Shown: positions 18,990 through 28,212, counted from the stretch's first letter. The stretch: DNA of 64,000 bases from Streptomyces clavifer (GCA_014651175.1 BMWJ01000005.1:496001-560000); one strand, 5' to 3'. Numbers and translations: made by a program. The notes: generated from the letters alone by a model not told the origin.

Positions 18990-19136
18990 GCGGAGGGGGT
19001 GGCTCCACCGCCACCGCCGGTGGCCGGCAGGCGGGCGGCGGTGATGCCCCGCGCACCGCGACGGCCGCCGCTCGTTCCACTCCGTCTGCGGAGCGGCCGG
19101 CACCGGGTTGCCGAGTGGCCGCGTGCGGTCGGGGTC

Positions 19137-20084
19137 TCAGGGGCGGTTGGTGAGGTATCCGCCCATGGTGGTGAAGTAGTCGGTTGCGGGGAGTTCGTGG
19201 CCGTCGTGGGTGCGTATGCGGGTGAGGGCGAGGCCGTGGTTGTTGCCGGTGCGGGCGTCGGTTCCGGTGACGATGACGATGCCGTCGTTCTCGCGGTAGA
19301 AGATGCGGCCGGGGGTTCCGCCGTAGCGTGCTCGGGAGACGGTGGCGGTGAGGATGTCGAGGCGTTTGCCTTTGTGGAAGGTGTAGGCGCTGGGGTAGGG
19401 GTGGGACTGGGCGCGGATGAGGCGTTCGAGGTCGTGGGCGGGCCAGTTCCAGTTGATGCGGGTGTCTTCTGCGGAGCGTTTGTGGAAGAAGGTGGCCTGG
19501 GTGCGGTCTTGGGGGGTGAAGTGGGTGTGTCCGGCGGCGATGAGGGTGAGTGCGTCGGTGGTGACGGGGGCGATGAGGTCGACTGTTTCGTGGAAGAGGT
19601 CGGTGGCGGTGTCGGTGGGTCCGACGGGGACTGCTTCCTGGCGGACGATGTCTCCGGCGTCGAGTTCGTCGTCCATCATGTGGGCGGTGACGCCGACTTC
19701 GGTTTCTCCGTTGATGAGGGCCCAGATGAGGGGGGAGAAGCCGGCGTATTTCGGTAGGAGTGAGTCGTGGATGTTGAGGGTGCCGTGGCGGGGGAGGTTG
19801 AAGATGTGCGGGGGGATCCAGGTGCGCCAGTTGTTGGCGACGATGATGTCGGGTCGGGCTGCGGTGAGGTGTTCGAGGAGTTCGTCGTCGTCGGGGCGGT
19901 TGCGGATGAGGACGGGGATGTCGTGTTCTTCCGCGAGGTCGGCGACGGAGTCGCTCCAGATTTTTTCGTAGGCGTGTTCGCTCTTGGGGTGGGTGACGAC
20001 GAGGACCACGTCGTGTTCGGAGTCCAGGAGGGCTTGCAGGGTGCGGTGTCCCCAGGTCTGGTAGCCGAACATGACGACCCGCAT
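19137..20084 (-). CDS. Methionyl-tRNA-formyltransferase-like enzyme, hydroxyornithine-formyltransferase type
   Basis: A 315-residue enzyme; the ATG follows CAGAGGAGAA. The N10-formyltetrahydrofolate transferase core has the catalytic set Asn104, His106 (L-N-I-H-D-S-L-L-P) and Asp142 (E-L-D-A-G-D-I-V). The C-terminal domain is retained. Because it sits alone behind a candidate iron box, and not with def or other translation genes, it is more like the CchA-type formyltransferases that formylate N5-hydroxyornithine in hydroxamate siderophore pathways than housekeeping Fmt. It uses A-ending codons (CAA, AAA, GCA, GAA) more than its neighbours, hinting at transfer. No ornithine monooxygenase or siderophore NRPS is visible beside it. 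Confidence 0.8.
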   Translation of the reverse strand: MRVVMFGYQTWGHRTLQALLDSEHDVVLVVTHPKSEHAYEKIWSDSVADLAEEHDIPVLIRNRPDDDELLEHLTAARPDIIVANNWRTWIPPHIFNLPRHGTLNIHDSLLPKYAGFSPLIWALINGETEVGVTAHMMDDELDAGDIVRQEAVPVGPTDTATDLFHETVDLIAPVTTDALTLIAAGHTHFTPQDRTQATFFHKRSAEDTRINWNWPAHDLERLIRAQSHPYPSAYTFHKGKRLDILTATVSRARYGGTPGRIFYRENDGIVIVTGTDARTGNNHGLALTRIRTHDGHELPATDYFTTMGGYLTNRP

Positions 20085-20121
20085 GGGTTCTCCTCTGTGT
20101 GTGGTGATTGGCCGGGGTAAG

Positions 20122-20140
20122 TAAAGCAAGGCTTACCTAA
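20122..20140. promoter_or_regulatory. Candidate iron box (DmdR/IdeR-type), formyltransferase side
   Basis: The 19-mer TAAAGCAAGGCTTACCTAA matches the actinobacterial iron-box consensus TTAGGTTAGGCTCACCTAA at 14 of 19 positions. It lies 38 bp upstream of the formyltransferase start codon, where repressor binding would block its promoter under iron-replete conditions. Confidence 0.65.
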
Positions 20141-20226
20141 GGATGCAACGCTCTTTGTTTTTCGTGGCGTTCCGGGCCCGACTCGATCCATGTGCCTCTG
20201 TGCGGCCGGTCGACAGGCCCGCAAGT

Positions 20227-20245
20227 CGAGGTTAGCGTTACCTAA
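20227..20245. promoter_or_regulatory. Candidate iron box, amidohydrolase side
   Basis: CGAGGTTAGCGTTACCTAA matches the same consensus at 14 of 19 positions, including AGGTTAG on the left and ACCTAA on the right. It is about 98 bp upstream of the amidohydrolase start. Two separate boxes in one divergent promoter region strengthen both calls. Confidence 0.65.
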
Positions 20246-20342
20246 GTCGCTCGCGGCCTGCTCCACGGGCGTGCCGCGTCCAGCAGCCGGCCCGCTCCGG
20301 CGGGCGGGCCCTGTTTCGACGACCCCGGGGACGGAACTGTTC

Positions 20343-21941
20343 ATGCTGTGTACGAGGCTGACGAACGCCCACTTCATCACCATGGACCCGGACCGTCCCG
20401 TCGCCCGCGAGCTGGGCGTCTGGCACGGCCGGATCGTGGGCCTGGACGAGGCCGTGACCTCGCTGCCCGCACGTGAGGTGATCGACCTCCAGGGCGCGAC
20501 GGTGCTCCCGGGATTCATCGACAGCCATGTGCACCTGGCATGGACCGGACTGCGTGCCAGGACACCCAGCGTCGCCCCGTGCGAGCGCGTCGACGACGTG
20601 CTCGCCGTCGTGCGCGAGGCCGCCGCCCGGCAGCCGCCCGGCTCCTGGGTGTCCGTCTCCGGCTACGACCAGCGGGGGCTGGGACGTCATCTGACGGCCG
20701 CCGAGCTGGACCGGGTCAGCGACGGCCGAAAGGTCTTCATGATGCACGACTCGGGACACGCCTGCGTGGTCAACACCGCCGTCCTGGACCTGCTCCCCGC
20801 CGACGTCCCGCACACCGAGGGCTACCTCGCCGAGGGTGCCATGGGGGCGGCGCGCAAGCTCCGGCTTCCCTACTCCCAGGCCGAGCTGGCGGACGCCGTC
20901 GCGGAGGCCGCCCGGACCTGCCTGGCGGAGGGGGTGACGGCCTGCGCCGAAGCGGGGATCGGCGGCACCATGTTCGGCCACGGCCCGCTCGAGCTGGCGG
21001 CATATCAGCTCCTGCGCGAACAGGGCAGGTTGCCCCTGCGCGTGCAGCTCATGGTCTCCGCCGACACGCTGCATCCGGTCGCAGGGCACGCCGACGACGG
21101 CACGTCCCGGGCCCTGGACCTCGGTCTGCGTACCGGATTCGGTGACGACCGGCTCTCGGTCGGCGCGCTCAAGATCTGGACCGACGGCGGCATGATGGCC
21201 CGTACTGCCGCGCTGACCAGCCCTTACGAGGGACTGGAGCACGCGGGGGAGTTGCAGGGCGATCCGGACGCACTCACGGACACCATCGTGGAGGGGCACC
21301 TGGCCGGCTGGCAGCTCGCGGTCCACGCCATCGGGGACCGCGCCGCCGACCTCGCGCTGGACGCCCTGGAACGGGCTCAGCGTCTCCGGCCGCGCCCGGA
21401 CGCCAGGCACCGCATCGAACACGCCGGGCTGATCCGCCCCGACCAGCTCCCGCGCTTCGCCCGGCTGGGTGCGATCGCCGTGGTCCAGCCGAACTTCCTG
21501 CGCTACTTCGGTGACGACTACGCCCGCATCATGGGCCCGGACCGGGCTCCCTGGCTGTACCGGGGCAAGGGGTTCCTGGACCACGGCGTCACCCTGGTGG
21601 GAAGCTCCGACCGCCCCGTCACCCACGGATCGCCGCTGCGGGCCGTCCAGTTCATGATCGAGCGGTCCTCCGCGTCGGGCCGGCTGATCGGCCCCGACGA
21701 GGCCGTCACCGTCGACGAGGCGCTGCGGGCCTACACCGTCGGCGGAGCCTTCGCCTGCCACTGGGACGACACCGTCGGCAGCCTCTCGCCCGGCAAGCGC
21801 GCCGATCTGGTCGTACTGGGCGACGACCCCTGGCGCGTCAGCACCTCGCGCATCGGCGACATCGAAGTGGTCACCACGTACGTCGACGGCCAGGAGACGG
21901 GCCGGGAGGCGGGCGGGGAGGCCGGCGCACGGGCGCGGTGA
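20343..21941 (+). CDS. Amidohydrolase (YtcJ-like, amidohydrolase family 3)
   Basis: A 532-residue metal-dependent hydrolase. Hallmarks: V-L-P-G-F-I-D-S-H-V-H-L (HxH metal site), L-A-V-H-A-I-G-D-R-A, H-R-I-E-H-A-G, G-S-S-D-R-P-V-T (metal-binding Asp region), and a C-terminal G-S-L-S-P-G-K-R-A-D-L-V-V-L that closes the beta sandwich. There is no signal peptide, so it is cytoplasmic. It is divergent from the formyltransferase and has its own candidate iron box, suggesting both are induced in iron limitation. The natural amide substrate is unknown; hydrolysis of an N-formyl or siderophore-derived amide is a context-based guess only. Its stop codon lies within the stem of the following hairpin. 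Confidence 0.85.
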   Translation: MLCTRLTNAHFITMDPDRPVARELGVWHGRIVGLDEAVTSLPAREVIDLQGATVLPGFIDSHVHLAWTGLRARTPSVAPCERVDDVLAVVREAAARQPPGSWVSVSGYDQRGLGRHLTAAELDRVSDGRKVFMMHDSGHACVVNTAVLDLLPADVPHTEGYLAEGAMGAARKLRLPYSQAELADAVAEAARTCLAEGVTACAEAGIGGTMFGHGPLELAAYQLLREQGRLPLRVQLMVSADTLHPVAGHADDGTSRALDLGLRTGFGDDRLSVGALKIWTDGGMMARTAALTSPYEGLEHAGELQGDPDALTDTIVEGHLAGWQLAVHAIGDRAADLALDALERAQRLRPRPDARHRIEHAGLIRPDQLPRFARLGAIAVVQPNFLRYFGDDYARIMGPDRAPWLYRGKGFLDHGVTLVGSSDRPVTHGSPLRAVQFMIERSSASGRLIGPDEAVTVDEALRAYTVGGAFACHWDDTVGSLSPGKRADLVVLGDDPWRVSTSRIGDIEVVTTYVDGQETGREAGGEAGARAR

Positions 21942-21981
21942 CGCGGGGGGCGGGGCCGTCCCGCCCCGCCCCCCGCGTCAC
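21938..21981. terminator. Bidirectional terminator between convergent genes
   Basis: Perfect 18-nt arms at 21938-21955 and 21964-21981 surround an 8-nt loop. It overlaps the amidohydrolase stop codon and lies just before the stop of the convergent reductase gene, so it can serve both strands. Confidence 0.75.
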
Positions 21982-21993
21982 CCGGGTGTGACC

Positions 21994-23643
21994 TCAGCGC
22001 GGGAGCTTCCAGCGGCCGGCATGCGCCGCTGCCACGAGCTCGGGGACCGTCGCCAGCTTGACCCGTGGTCTGCCCTCGCGAGCTCCGAGCGCCCGCTCGG
22101 CCCGCTCGATCCCGGCCAGACCCCGGGCGTCCACGATCCGGCGGTTGCGGCGCCGGACCAGCCGGTGGAACGCCTTCGGCCCGTGCTCCGGTGCGGGCAG
22201 CGCTCCGGACACGGCATCGGCCAGCAACGTTCCCACGGTCTCAGCGGAGCAGGTCCGATTGGCCCCGATGCCGCCCGACGGGCCACGCTTGATCCATCCC
22301 ACGACGTAGGTACCCGGCAGGCCGGTGACGCGTCCGCTCTCGTGCGGGATGGTCCCGGTCGTCTCGTCGAACGGCAGCCCGGCCACCGGAACACCGCGGT
22401 GGCCGACCGCCCGGAGCAGCGTTCCGGCCGGAATCTCCGTGCCGCCCGCCCCGCCCGTGACGCGCACGGCACGGACCCCGTCGTCACCGAGCACCTCCAC
22501 CGGCGCGGAGTGGAAGCGGATCACGATCCGGCGGCCCGCAGCCGGCGCGAGCGACCAGTCCACCTTCGCCCGGGTGACCCCGCGCAGCACCGCCGCCTTG
22601 TCACCCGGTCCGGCGGCGTCGATCGCCGCACCGATCTGCGGGTCGTGGTCGTCGACGACCAGCTCCACACCGGGCAGGTGCTTGAGGGCGAGCAGTTCCG
22701 GTCTGGTGTACGCAGCCTCCGCGGGCCCCCGCCGACCGAGCAGCACCACTTCGCGCACCCCGCCCGAACGCAGTGCGTCGAGCGCGTGGGCCGCGATGTC
22801 ACCGGCGGCCAGAGTGTCCGGGTCCGAGACGAGGATCCGGGCCGCGTCGACGGCGACATTGCCGTTGCCGACCACGACGACCCGTTCCGTGGACAGGCCG
22901 ACGGCGTCCGGCGCCACCTCCGGGTGGGCGTTGTACCAGGAGACGAAGGTCGTCGCGGAGATGCTGCCGGGCAGGTCCTCGCCGGGGATCCCGAGCCGGC
23001 GGTCGGCGCCGGCGCCGACGGCGTAGACCACGGCGTCGTGGTGCGCGGCGAGCTCCTCCGGCGTGATGTCCGTCCCCACGTCGAGGCCGAGGAACATGCG
23101 TACCCGCGGATGCGCGTGGAAACGCGCGAAGGCGTCGCCGGCCTTCTTGGTCGAGGGGTGGTCCGGCGCCACTCCGTACCGGATGAGCCCGCCCGCCACG
23201 GGCAGCCGGTCGACCAGTGTCACCTCGGCACCGGTGTGCAGCAGCAGGTCCTCGACCGCGTACATGCCGGCCGGCCCGGTGCCCACCACCGCGATCCGCA
23301 GCGGCGCGAAGTCGGAGGGCAGGCTGCGCTCGAAGACGGGTTCGCTCCACGCGTGGAAGTTCGGTCCGTCGACTGCTGGTTCGGGCTCCCGGTCCTCGAA
23401 GTACGCCGCGTTGACCGCGCCGTACTCCTTCTGCGCGCCGGTCAGGCTCTCCACCGGGAGGATCGCGTCCACGGGGCAGGCATCCGCGCACGCACCGCAG
23501 TCGATGCAGGCCTTCGGGTCGATGAACAGCATCTCCGTACGGCCGAAGTCCTTCTCCTCCGGCGTCGGATGGATGCAGTTGACGGGGCACGCAGCGATGC
23601 AGGTGGCGTCGGTGCAGCACGTCTGGGTGATGGCGTAGGTCAT
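21994..23643 (-). CDS. Ferredoxin-fused ferredoxin-NADP reductase (FprB-like)
   Basis: A 549-residue two-part electron-transfer protein. Residues 1-~75 are a ferredoxin with two cysteine clusters (C-C-T-D-A-T-C-I-A-A-C-P and C-I-D-C-G-A-C-A-D-A-C-P), as in 7Fe/8Fe types. The rest is an adrenodoxin-reductase-like flavoprotein: FAD-binding G-T-G-P-A-G near residue 120, NADP-binding G-N-G-N-V-A-V-D-A-A-R, and a late G-W-I-K-R-G-P-S-G-G-I-G. This arrangement matches mycobacterial FprB. It starts 9 bp after the stop of the AurF-like oxygenase, so it is almost certainly that enzyme's electron supply. Confidence 0.92.
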   Translation of the reverse strand: MTYAITQTCCTDATCIAACPVNCIHPTPEEKDFGRTEMLFIDPKACIDCGACADACPVDAILPVESLTGAQKEYGAVNAAYFEDREPEPAVDGPNFHAWSEPVFERSLPSDFAPLRIAVVGTGPAGMYAVEDLLLHTGAEVTLVDRLPVAGGLIRYGVAPDHPSTKKAGDAFARFHAHPRVRMFLGLDVGTDITPEELAAHHDAVVYAVGAGADRRLGIPGEDLPGSISATTFVSWYNAHPEVAPDAVGLSTERVVVVGNGNVAVDAARILVSDPDTLAAGDIAAHALDALRSGGVREVVLLGRRGPAEAAYTRPELLALKHLPGVELVVDDHDPQIGAAIDAAGPGDKAAVLRGVTRAKVDWSLAPAAGRRIVIRFHSAPVEVLGDDGVRAVRVTGGAGGTEIPAGTLLRAVGHRGVPVAGLPFDETTGTIPHESGRVTGLPGTYVVGWIKRGPSGGIGANRTCSAETVGTLLADAVSGALPAPEHGPKAFHRLVRRRNRRIVDARGLAGIERAERALGAREGRPRVKLATVPELVAAAHAGRWKLPR

Positions 23644-23652
23644 GTCGTCCGC

Positions 23653-24564
23653 TCAGATCAGGTGGGCGCGCTTGTAGAACACCAGCGCCGGCCTGGTGAG
23701 CAGGCGGGCGGAGGCCAGGAAGTCCATCAGGCCGGAGCAACTGGAGCGCATCATCGACTTGTGGTGCTCGTTGGCCTTCGCCTCGGCGATGGCGCGCTCG
23801 CCGTCGAGCCCGGCGTTGGCGTAGACGTCCTTGTTGACCATGCTGCTGACGATGACGTACGACGCGACCGCGATGGCGAACGCGTGGATATGGCGGCGAA
23901 TCCGTCCGGCGCCCAGGAGATGCCTGCGTGTCTCGGCGCGGGCGAACTTCATGTGCCGGGACTCCTCGACGACATGGATGTTGTTGATGGTGCGGACGAA
24001 GGGCACGACCCGCTCGTCCCGCATCCAGTCGCGCTGCATGACGTCGAGTACCTCTTCGGCGACCAGGATCGCCGCGTACGCCGCCTCGCCGAACGCCACG
24101 GTCTTGAAGGCCCGGCCGAGCTCCACGGCGAGCCGGCGCGGCCGGTAGGCCGGGGCGCCCAGCTTCTGCGCACCGCGGGCGAACATGATCGAGTGCCGGC
24201 ACTCCTCGGCTATCTCGGTCAGCGCCCACTGGACGTCCGCGCCGGTCGGGTCCTTCGCGTAGATGTCGCGCAGCACCATCTGCTGCAGGATCATCTCGAA
24301 CCAGATGCCGGTGCTGGCGACCGAAGCGGCCTCCTGCCGCGTCAGCTCCTTGCGCTGTGCGTCGGTGAGTTCACCCCAGTACGCCGTGCCGTACAGCGTG
24401 CTCCACTCCGGGCTCGCGCCGTGGAAGTCCTTGTCCAGCGGCGTCTCCCAGTCGACTTCCGTAGCCGGGTCGTACGCCAGCCTCGCGGCGGAGTCGAGCA
24501 GCCGACGGGCGACCTCGTGCTCGTGCGGCTCGTGTGCCTCGGGTCGAACGGTGCTGCTTGCCAT
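23653..24564 (-). CDS. AurF-like diiron oxygenase
   Basis: A 303-residue, mostly helical protein with the diiron ligand pattern of AurF-type N-oxygenases: ExxH at Glu121-His124 (E-E-C-R-H-S) and Glu201-His204 (E-E-S-R-H-M), plus Glu90 and Glu170/171 in intervening helices. AurF oxidises an aromatic amine; other family members act on different amines, so the substrate here is open. The ATG follows CCGAGGAGCC. It is the first gene of a two-gene operon with the ferredoxin-reductase fusion. A 25-bp imperfect palindrome about 205 bp upstream marks a probable regulated promoter. Confidence 0.85.
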   Translation of the reverse strand: MASSTVRPEAHEPHEHEVARRLLDSAARLAYDPATEVDWETPLDKDFHGASPEWSTLYGTAYWGELTDAQRKELTRQEAASVASTGIWFEMILQQMVLRDIYAKDPTGADVQWALTEIAEECRHSIMFARGAQKLGAPAYRPRRLAVELGRAFKTVAFGEAAYAAILVAEEVLDVMQRDWMRDERVVPFVRTINNIHVVEESRHMKFARAETRRHLLGAGRIRRHIHAFAIAVASYVIVSSMVNKDVYANAGLDGERAIAEAKANEHHKSMMRSSCSGLMDFLASARLLTRPALVFYKRAHLI

Positions 24565-24934
24565 GGTGCGGCTCCTCGGTTCGCTCGTGACAGATGCGGC
24601 TGAGGTGACGAGGCGTCACCTCCCGTCGTGACCGGCCCGCCGTGCGGCGGCCGTGGGGGTTGGTGCGGTGCCTGCCCGACGGAGGTGAGGACGGTCCCGG
24701 GCCGTGTCCGTGCGATCGCCGTGACCGACACCTCCGGTGGAACACTGCGGGGCGGTCACCCGCCGCCGCTTGTTAGACGCAACGTATAACAAGGATGCCG
24801 GGTGAGCCTACCCCCGAGTAAGAAAAGGGCACGCTCCTCCGCAACATCTCCCCCTTTCGCGGCTCGGGGAGACGACGGGCCGTGCGACGGACGCCTGTTC
24901 GAGGAGGGTGTCCGTCGGCCACGCGGCGCTCGGT
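24565..24934. other. Promoter-bearing gap upstream of the AurF-like operon
   Basis: This 370-bp gap is unusually AT-rich around 24770-24835 and holds the palindrome at 24769-24793 plus a nearby TTACTC-type motif on the minus strand. No protein-coding frame in it looks real. Confidence 0.6.
24769..24793. promoter_or_regulatory. 25-bp palindromic operator candidate
   Basis: CTTGTTAGAC (24769-24778) and GTATAACAAG (24784-24793) pair at 9 of 10 positions around a GCAAC centre. Its AT-rich setting upstream of the AurF-like gene suggests a TetR- or MarR-type repressor site; no such regulator gene is adjacent. Confidence 0.55.
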
Positions 24935-25603
24935 TCACCGGTCGGTGAGGGCGAGCCCTTCCTCGGTGTCCCGCGCGCCGCTGACGGCTCCGGTCGGCAC
25001 GGCCCCTTCCAGGGCGCCGAGTTCGGCCGCCGTCAGTTCGACGCCGGCAGCCCTCGCGTTCTCCTCCAGGTACGCCCTGCGCTTGGTGCCGGGGATGGGT
25101 ACGGCACCCTGTGCGGCCACCCAGGCCAGGGCCACCTGCCCCGGAGCCGCCCCCCGGGCCTCGGCGATCGCCCGGACCCTGTCCACCAGGGCGAGGTTCG
25201 CGGCGATACTGTCGGCGGAGAAGCGCGGCAGGGCACGCCGGCCGTCGTCCGGGTCGAGGTCGTCGACGCTCCGGATGGCTCCGGACAGGAATCCGCGCCC
25301 CAGCGGGGAGAGGGCGACCAGGCCGATTCCGAGCTCGTCGAGTGCGGCCTTGACCCCGTTCGCCAGCAGGTCCCTGCTGAAGAGGGAGAGCTCCGACTGC
25401 ACGGCGGTGACCGGATGGACCGCGTGCGCACGCCGGATCGTGGCGGCGGAGGCCTCCGAGAGGCCGATGTGCCGCACCTTCCCGGACCGGACGAGCTCCG
25501 CCATGGCCCCGACGGTCTCCTCGACCGGGACGGCGGGGTCGACCCGGTGCAGGTAGTAGAGGTCGAAGGTGTCGGTGTCCAGGTGGCGCAGTGAGCGGGA
25601 CAT
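24935..25603 (-). pseudogene. Truncated aldo/keto reductase
   Basis: This frame encodes only the C-terminal two thirds (about 222 residues) of an AKR13/YakC-like aldo/keto reductase. Recognisable blocks are [51 protein letters not shown] and I-P-G-T-K-R. The family is about 330 residues; the missing part carries the catalytic Asp, Tyr and Lys, so only the active-site His remains. Sequence further upstream in frame is not AKR-like and runs into the UbiA gene 36 bp away. It is most likely a 5'-deleted remnant from a rearrangement; an unusual functional fragment is less likely. Confidence 0.8.
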
Positions 25604-25638
25604 CACGGCATCCGTACGGGCCGTCGGGCACGTCCGGG

Positions 25639-26496
25639 TCAGGCGGCCGCCGTGCCCCGTGCCAGCAGCAATGCCACATCCACCGCCGCCACGGCCACCG
25701 TCGCCGCGAGCGCGGCCTTCCGCCCGAACCCGCCCCGCGCGAGCCCTGCCGCAGCCGCGGCCACGGCCCCGGCGAGAACAACCGACACCCACCCGCCCGC
25801 CGGCCCCGCCGGGCCCAGAACCAGCACCGCCGATGCCGCAACCAGCGGGACCGGCAGCAGGAGCCTGGTGCGGGCCGCGCCCCACCGCTGGGGCAGGCCG
25901 CGGATCCCGGCCTCCAGATCCGCGTCGATGTCCGGGAGCACGTCGGCCAGATGGGCCGCGACGCCGAGCAGCGCCCCCGCCGTGACCGCCCACCAGGCGG
26001 GCCAAGGGCTGCCGGGCATGCTCAGGGTGACCAGGCAGGGCAGGCTCGCGAAGCCGACCGCGTACGGGAGCCAGGACAGCACCGTCGCCTTCAGCCCCAG
26101 GTTGTAGAGCCAGGCACCCAGGACCCCGGCCAGATGAACCGCGCCCGCGAGGGGGCCGCACGCGAGGGACAGCGGCACGCACAGCGCCAGTGAGGTGAAC
26201 GCCGCACCCCACACCGTGCTCGGGTCCACCGCCCCCCTGGCCAGCGGCTTGTCCGTCCGGCCGGCCTCGGCGTCGCGCCGGGCGTCGAGGGCGTCGTTGC
26301 ACCAGCCCACCGACAGCTGACCGGTCAGCACGGCCGCGGCGATCACCACCCACCGGACGAACCCCGGACCGGATCCGGCGGCCAGGGCGGTGACCAGCAC
26401 GGTGACCGCCGCCACCGGCCCGGGATGGCAGGACAGGGCCAGCGCCGCCGCCGGGTGCGCGGGTCCGTCGCATACCGGCCGGTCCCTGGTGTCCAC
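25639..26496 (-). CDS. UbiA family prenyltransferase
   Basis: A 285-residue integral membrane protein with about eight hydrophobic segments. Both Asp-rich motifs are present: N67-D-A-L-D-A-R-R-D75 and D185-V-L-P-D-I-D-A-D (185-193), which bind the Mg-prenyl-diphosphate. The GTG at 26496 is chosen because it gives the usual length and lies next to the divergent promoter region. It faces the srsABC-like operon, so it may prenylate the resorcinol or quinone made there, or serve a separate quinone or lipid pathway. Its 3' end abuts the truncated aldo/keto reductase. Confidence 0.85.
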   Translation of the reverse strand: MDTRDRPVCDGPAHPAAALALSCHPGPVAAVTVLVTALAAGSGPGFVRWVVIAAAVLTGQLSVGWCNDALDARRDAEAGRTDKPLARGAVDPSTVWGAAFTSLALCVPLSLACGPLAGAVHLAGVLGAWLYNLGLKATVLSWLPYAVGFASLPCLVTLSMPGSPWPAWWAVTAGALLGVAAHLADVLPDIDADLEAGIRGLPQRWGAARTRLLLPVPLVAASAVLVLGPAGPAGGWVSVVLAGAVAAAAAGLARGGFGRKAALAATVAVAAVDVALLLARGTAAA

Positions 26497-26615
26497 GGGC
26501 CGATCGTAGGTACTGCGGATCGCATCAACACGACAGCCGCGCGTCTCATTTACGGGGTTTTGGGTCATTCGGTAGGCAGGATGGGCGCCATGACCTCTCC
26601 GAAGCGGGGACCAGG

Positions 26616-27671
26616 ATGACCCGGATCGCCGCGGTGCACGGGGTCCTGCCACCGCACCGCCACACCCAGCAGGCGGTCACCGACATGGTGGCCCGCACCT
26701 GCCTGCCCGCAGGCACGGACCGCCGCGTGCTGGACCGGATCCACCGGAACGCCCGTGTCCGCACCCGGAACACGGTGCTGCCCCTGGAGCGCTACGGCGA
26801 ACTGGACGGGTTCGGCGCGGCCAACGACGTGTTCATCGACGCGGCCGTCGACCTGGGCGCCCGTGCGGTGCGCGAGGCACTGCGAGAGGCGGGGCTGCGG
26901 CCCGCCGACGTGGACCTGCTGCTGTTCACCTCCGTGACGGGCGTCGCCGCCCCCTCCGTCGACGCCCGGCTCGTGGGGCGCCTCGGCCTGCGCCCCGATG
27001 TGAAGCGCCTCCCCGTCTTCGGCCTGGGATGTGTCGCCGGAGCCGCCGGGGTGGCCCGGCTGCACGACTACCTGCTCGGCCGGCCCGGACAGGTGGCCGT
27101 ACTGCTCTCGGTCGAGCTCTGCTCGCTCACCTTCCAGCGCGAGGACGGCACGCCCGCCAACATGGTCGCGACCGCCCTGTTCGGCGACGGTGCCGCGGCC
27201 GTGGTGCTCGTCGGCGGCCGCCACGCGCGGGCGGAGGGCCCCGAGGTGGTGGACACCCGCAGCCGTCTGTACCCGGACACCGGACACGTCATGGGCTGGG
27301 ACATCCGGAGCTCCGGCTTCAAGGTGGTGCTGGACCCCGCCGTCCCCGACGTCGTACGCCGGTACCTCGCCGACGACGTCCGCGGATTCCTGGAGGAGCA
27401 CGGACTCAAACCGAAGGACGTCGCCCACTGGGTGTGCCACCCGGGCGGCCCCAAGGTCCTGGAGGCCGTCATCGAGGTCCTCTCCCTGCCCGAAGGGGCG
27501 CTCGACGTCACCTGGCGCTCCCTGGCCGAGGTGGGCAACCTGTCGTCGGCCTCGGTCCTGCACGTCCTGCGGGACACCCTGGAACAGCGTCGGCCCGAGC
27601 CGGGAACCCCCGGTCTGCTGATGGCCATGGGCCCCGGCTTCTGTTGTGAACTGGTGCTGCTGCGCTGGTAG
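26616..27671 (+). CDS. srsA: Type III polyketide synthase (alkylresorcinol-synthase-like)
   Basis: A 351-residue chalcone/stilbene-synthase superfamily enzyme. The catalytic triad is visible: Cys139 (F-G-L-G-C-V-A-G), His275 (C-H-P-G-G-P-K) and Asn308 (V-G-N-L-S-S-A-S), together with the C-terminal G-P-G-F motif. With the two genes that follow it reproduces the order of the Streptomyces griseus srsABC operon, where SrsA condenses a fatty-acyl starter with malonyl and methylmalonyl units to an alkylresorcinol. The symbol is by homology and context. RppA-type naphthalene synthases lack these partners, so they are less likely. Confidence 0.88.
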   Translation: MTRIAAVHGVLPPHRHTQQAVTDMVARTCLPAGTDRRVLDRIHRNARVRTRNTVLPLERYGELDGFGAANDVFIDAAVDLGARAVREALREAGLRPADVDLLLFTSVTGVAAPSVDARLVGRLGLRPDVKRLPVFGLGCVAGAAGVARLHDYLLGRPGQVAVLLSVELCSLTFQREDGTPANMVATALFGDGAAAVVLVGGRHARAEGPEVVDTRSRLYPDTGHVMGWDIRSSGFKVVLDPAVPDVVRRYLADDVRGFLEEHGLKPKDVAHWVCHPGGPKVLEAVIEVLSLPEGALDVTWRSLAEVGNLSSASVLHVLRDTLEQRRPEPGTPGLLMAMGPGFCCELVLLRW

Positions 27672-27684
27672 TCCGGAGGAACAC

Positions 27685-28212
27685 GTGATCTGGTACACCG
27701 CCCTCGTGCTGGCCGTCGCCGCCGAGCGCCTGGCCGAGCTGGCCGTGGCACGACGCAACACACGCCGGAGTCTGGACCGCGGCGCCGTCGAGTCCGGGCG
27801 CGGACACTACCCGGCGATGGTGGCCCTGCACACCGGCCTGCTGGCCGGGTGCATCGCCGAGACCTGGGCGACGGGACGCCCGTTCGCGCCCTGGTACGGC
27901 TGGGCCATGGTGGCGGTGGTGGCCACCGCACAGGGTCTGCGCTGGTGGTGCGTGCGCACCCTCGGGAGCCGGTGGAACACCCGGGTCGTCGTCGTCCCGG
28001 GGCTCCCTCCGGTGACCGGAGGGCCCTACCGGTGGCTGCGCCACCCCAACTACGTGGCGGTCGCCGCGGAAGGGATCGCCCTGCCACTCGTCCACGGGGC
28101 CTGGCTGACGGCCGTCGTCTTCACCGTGCTGAACGCGGCGCTCATGGCGGTACGCGTCCGCTGCGAGGACGGCGCCCTGGCCCGCCTCTCCGGACCGGCG
28201 GCCCACGCGTGA
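27685..28212 (+). CDS. srsB: Isoprenylcysteine carboxyl methyltransferase-like membrane O-methyltransferase
   Basis: A 175-residue membrane protein. The GTG start follows CCGGAGGAA, 13 bp after the PKS stop. Hydrophobic helices at the N-terminus and C-terminus flank the ICMT-type SAM-binding core, with V-T-G-G-P-Y-R-W-L-R-H-P-N-Y-V as the diagnostic block. In the S. griseus operon the equivalent SrsB methylates the phenolic lipid. Its stop overlaps the next start (GTGA), so the three genes are translationally linked. Confidence 0.85.
   Translation: MIWYTALVLAVAAERLAELAVARRNTRRSLDRGAVESGRGHYPAMVALHTGLLAGCIAETWATGRPFAPWYGWAMVAVVATAQGLRWWCVRTLGSRWNTRVVVVPGLPPVTGGPYRWLRHPNYVAVAAEGIALPLVHGAWLTAVVFTVLNAALMAVRVRCEDGALARLSGPAAHA

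Noticed and set aside
24935-26473. A 512-residue protein fusing the aldo/keto reductase fragment to upstream sequence
   Set aside because: Residues upstream of the AKR part are translated from the antisense-frame of UbiA and are compositionally abnormal.
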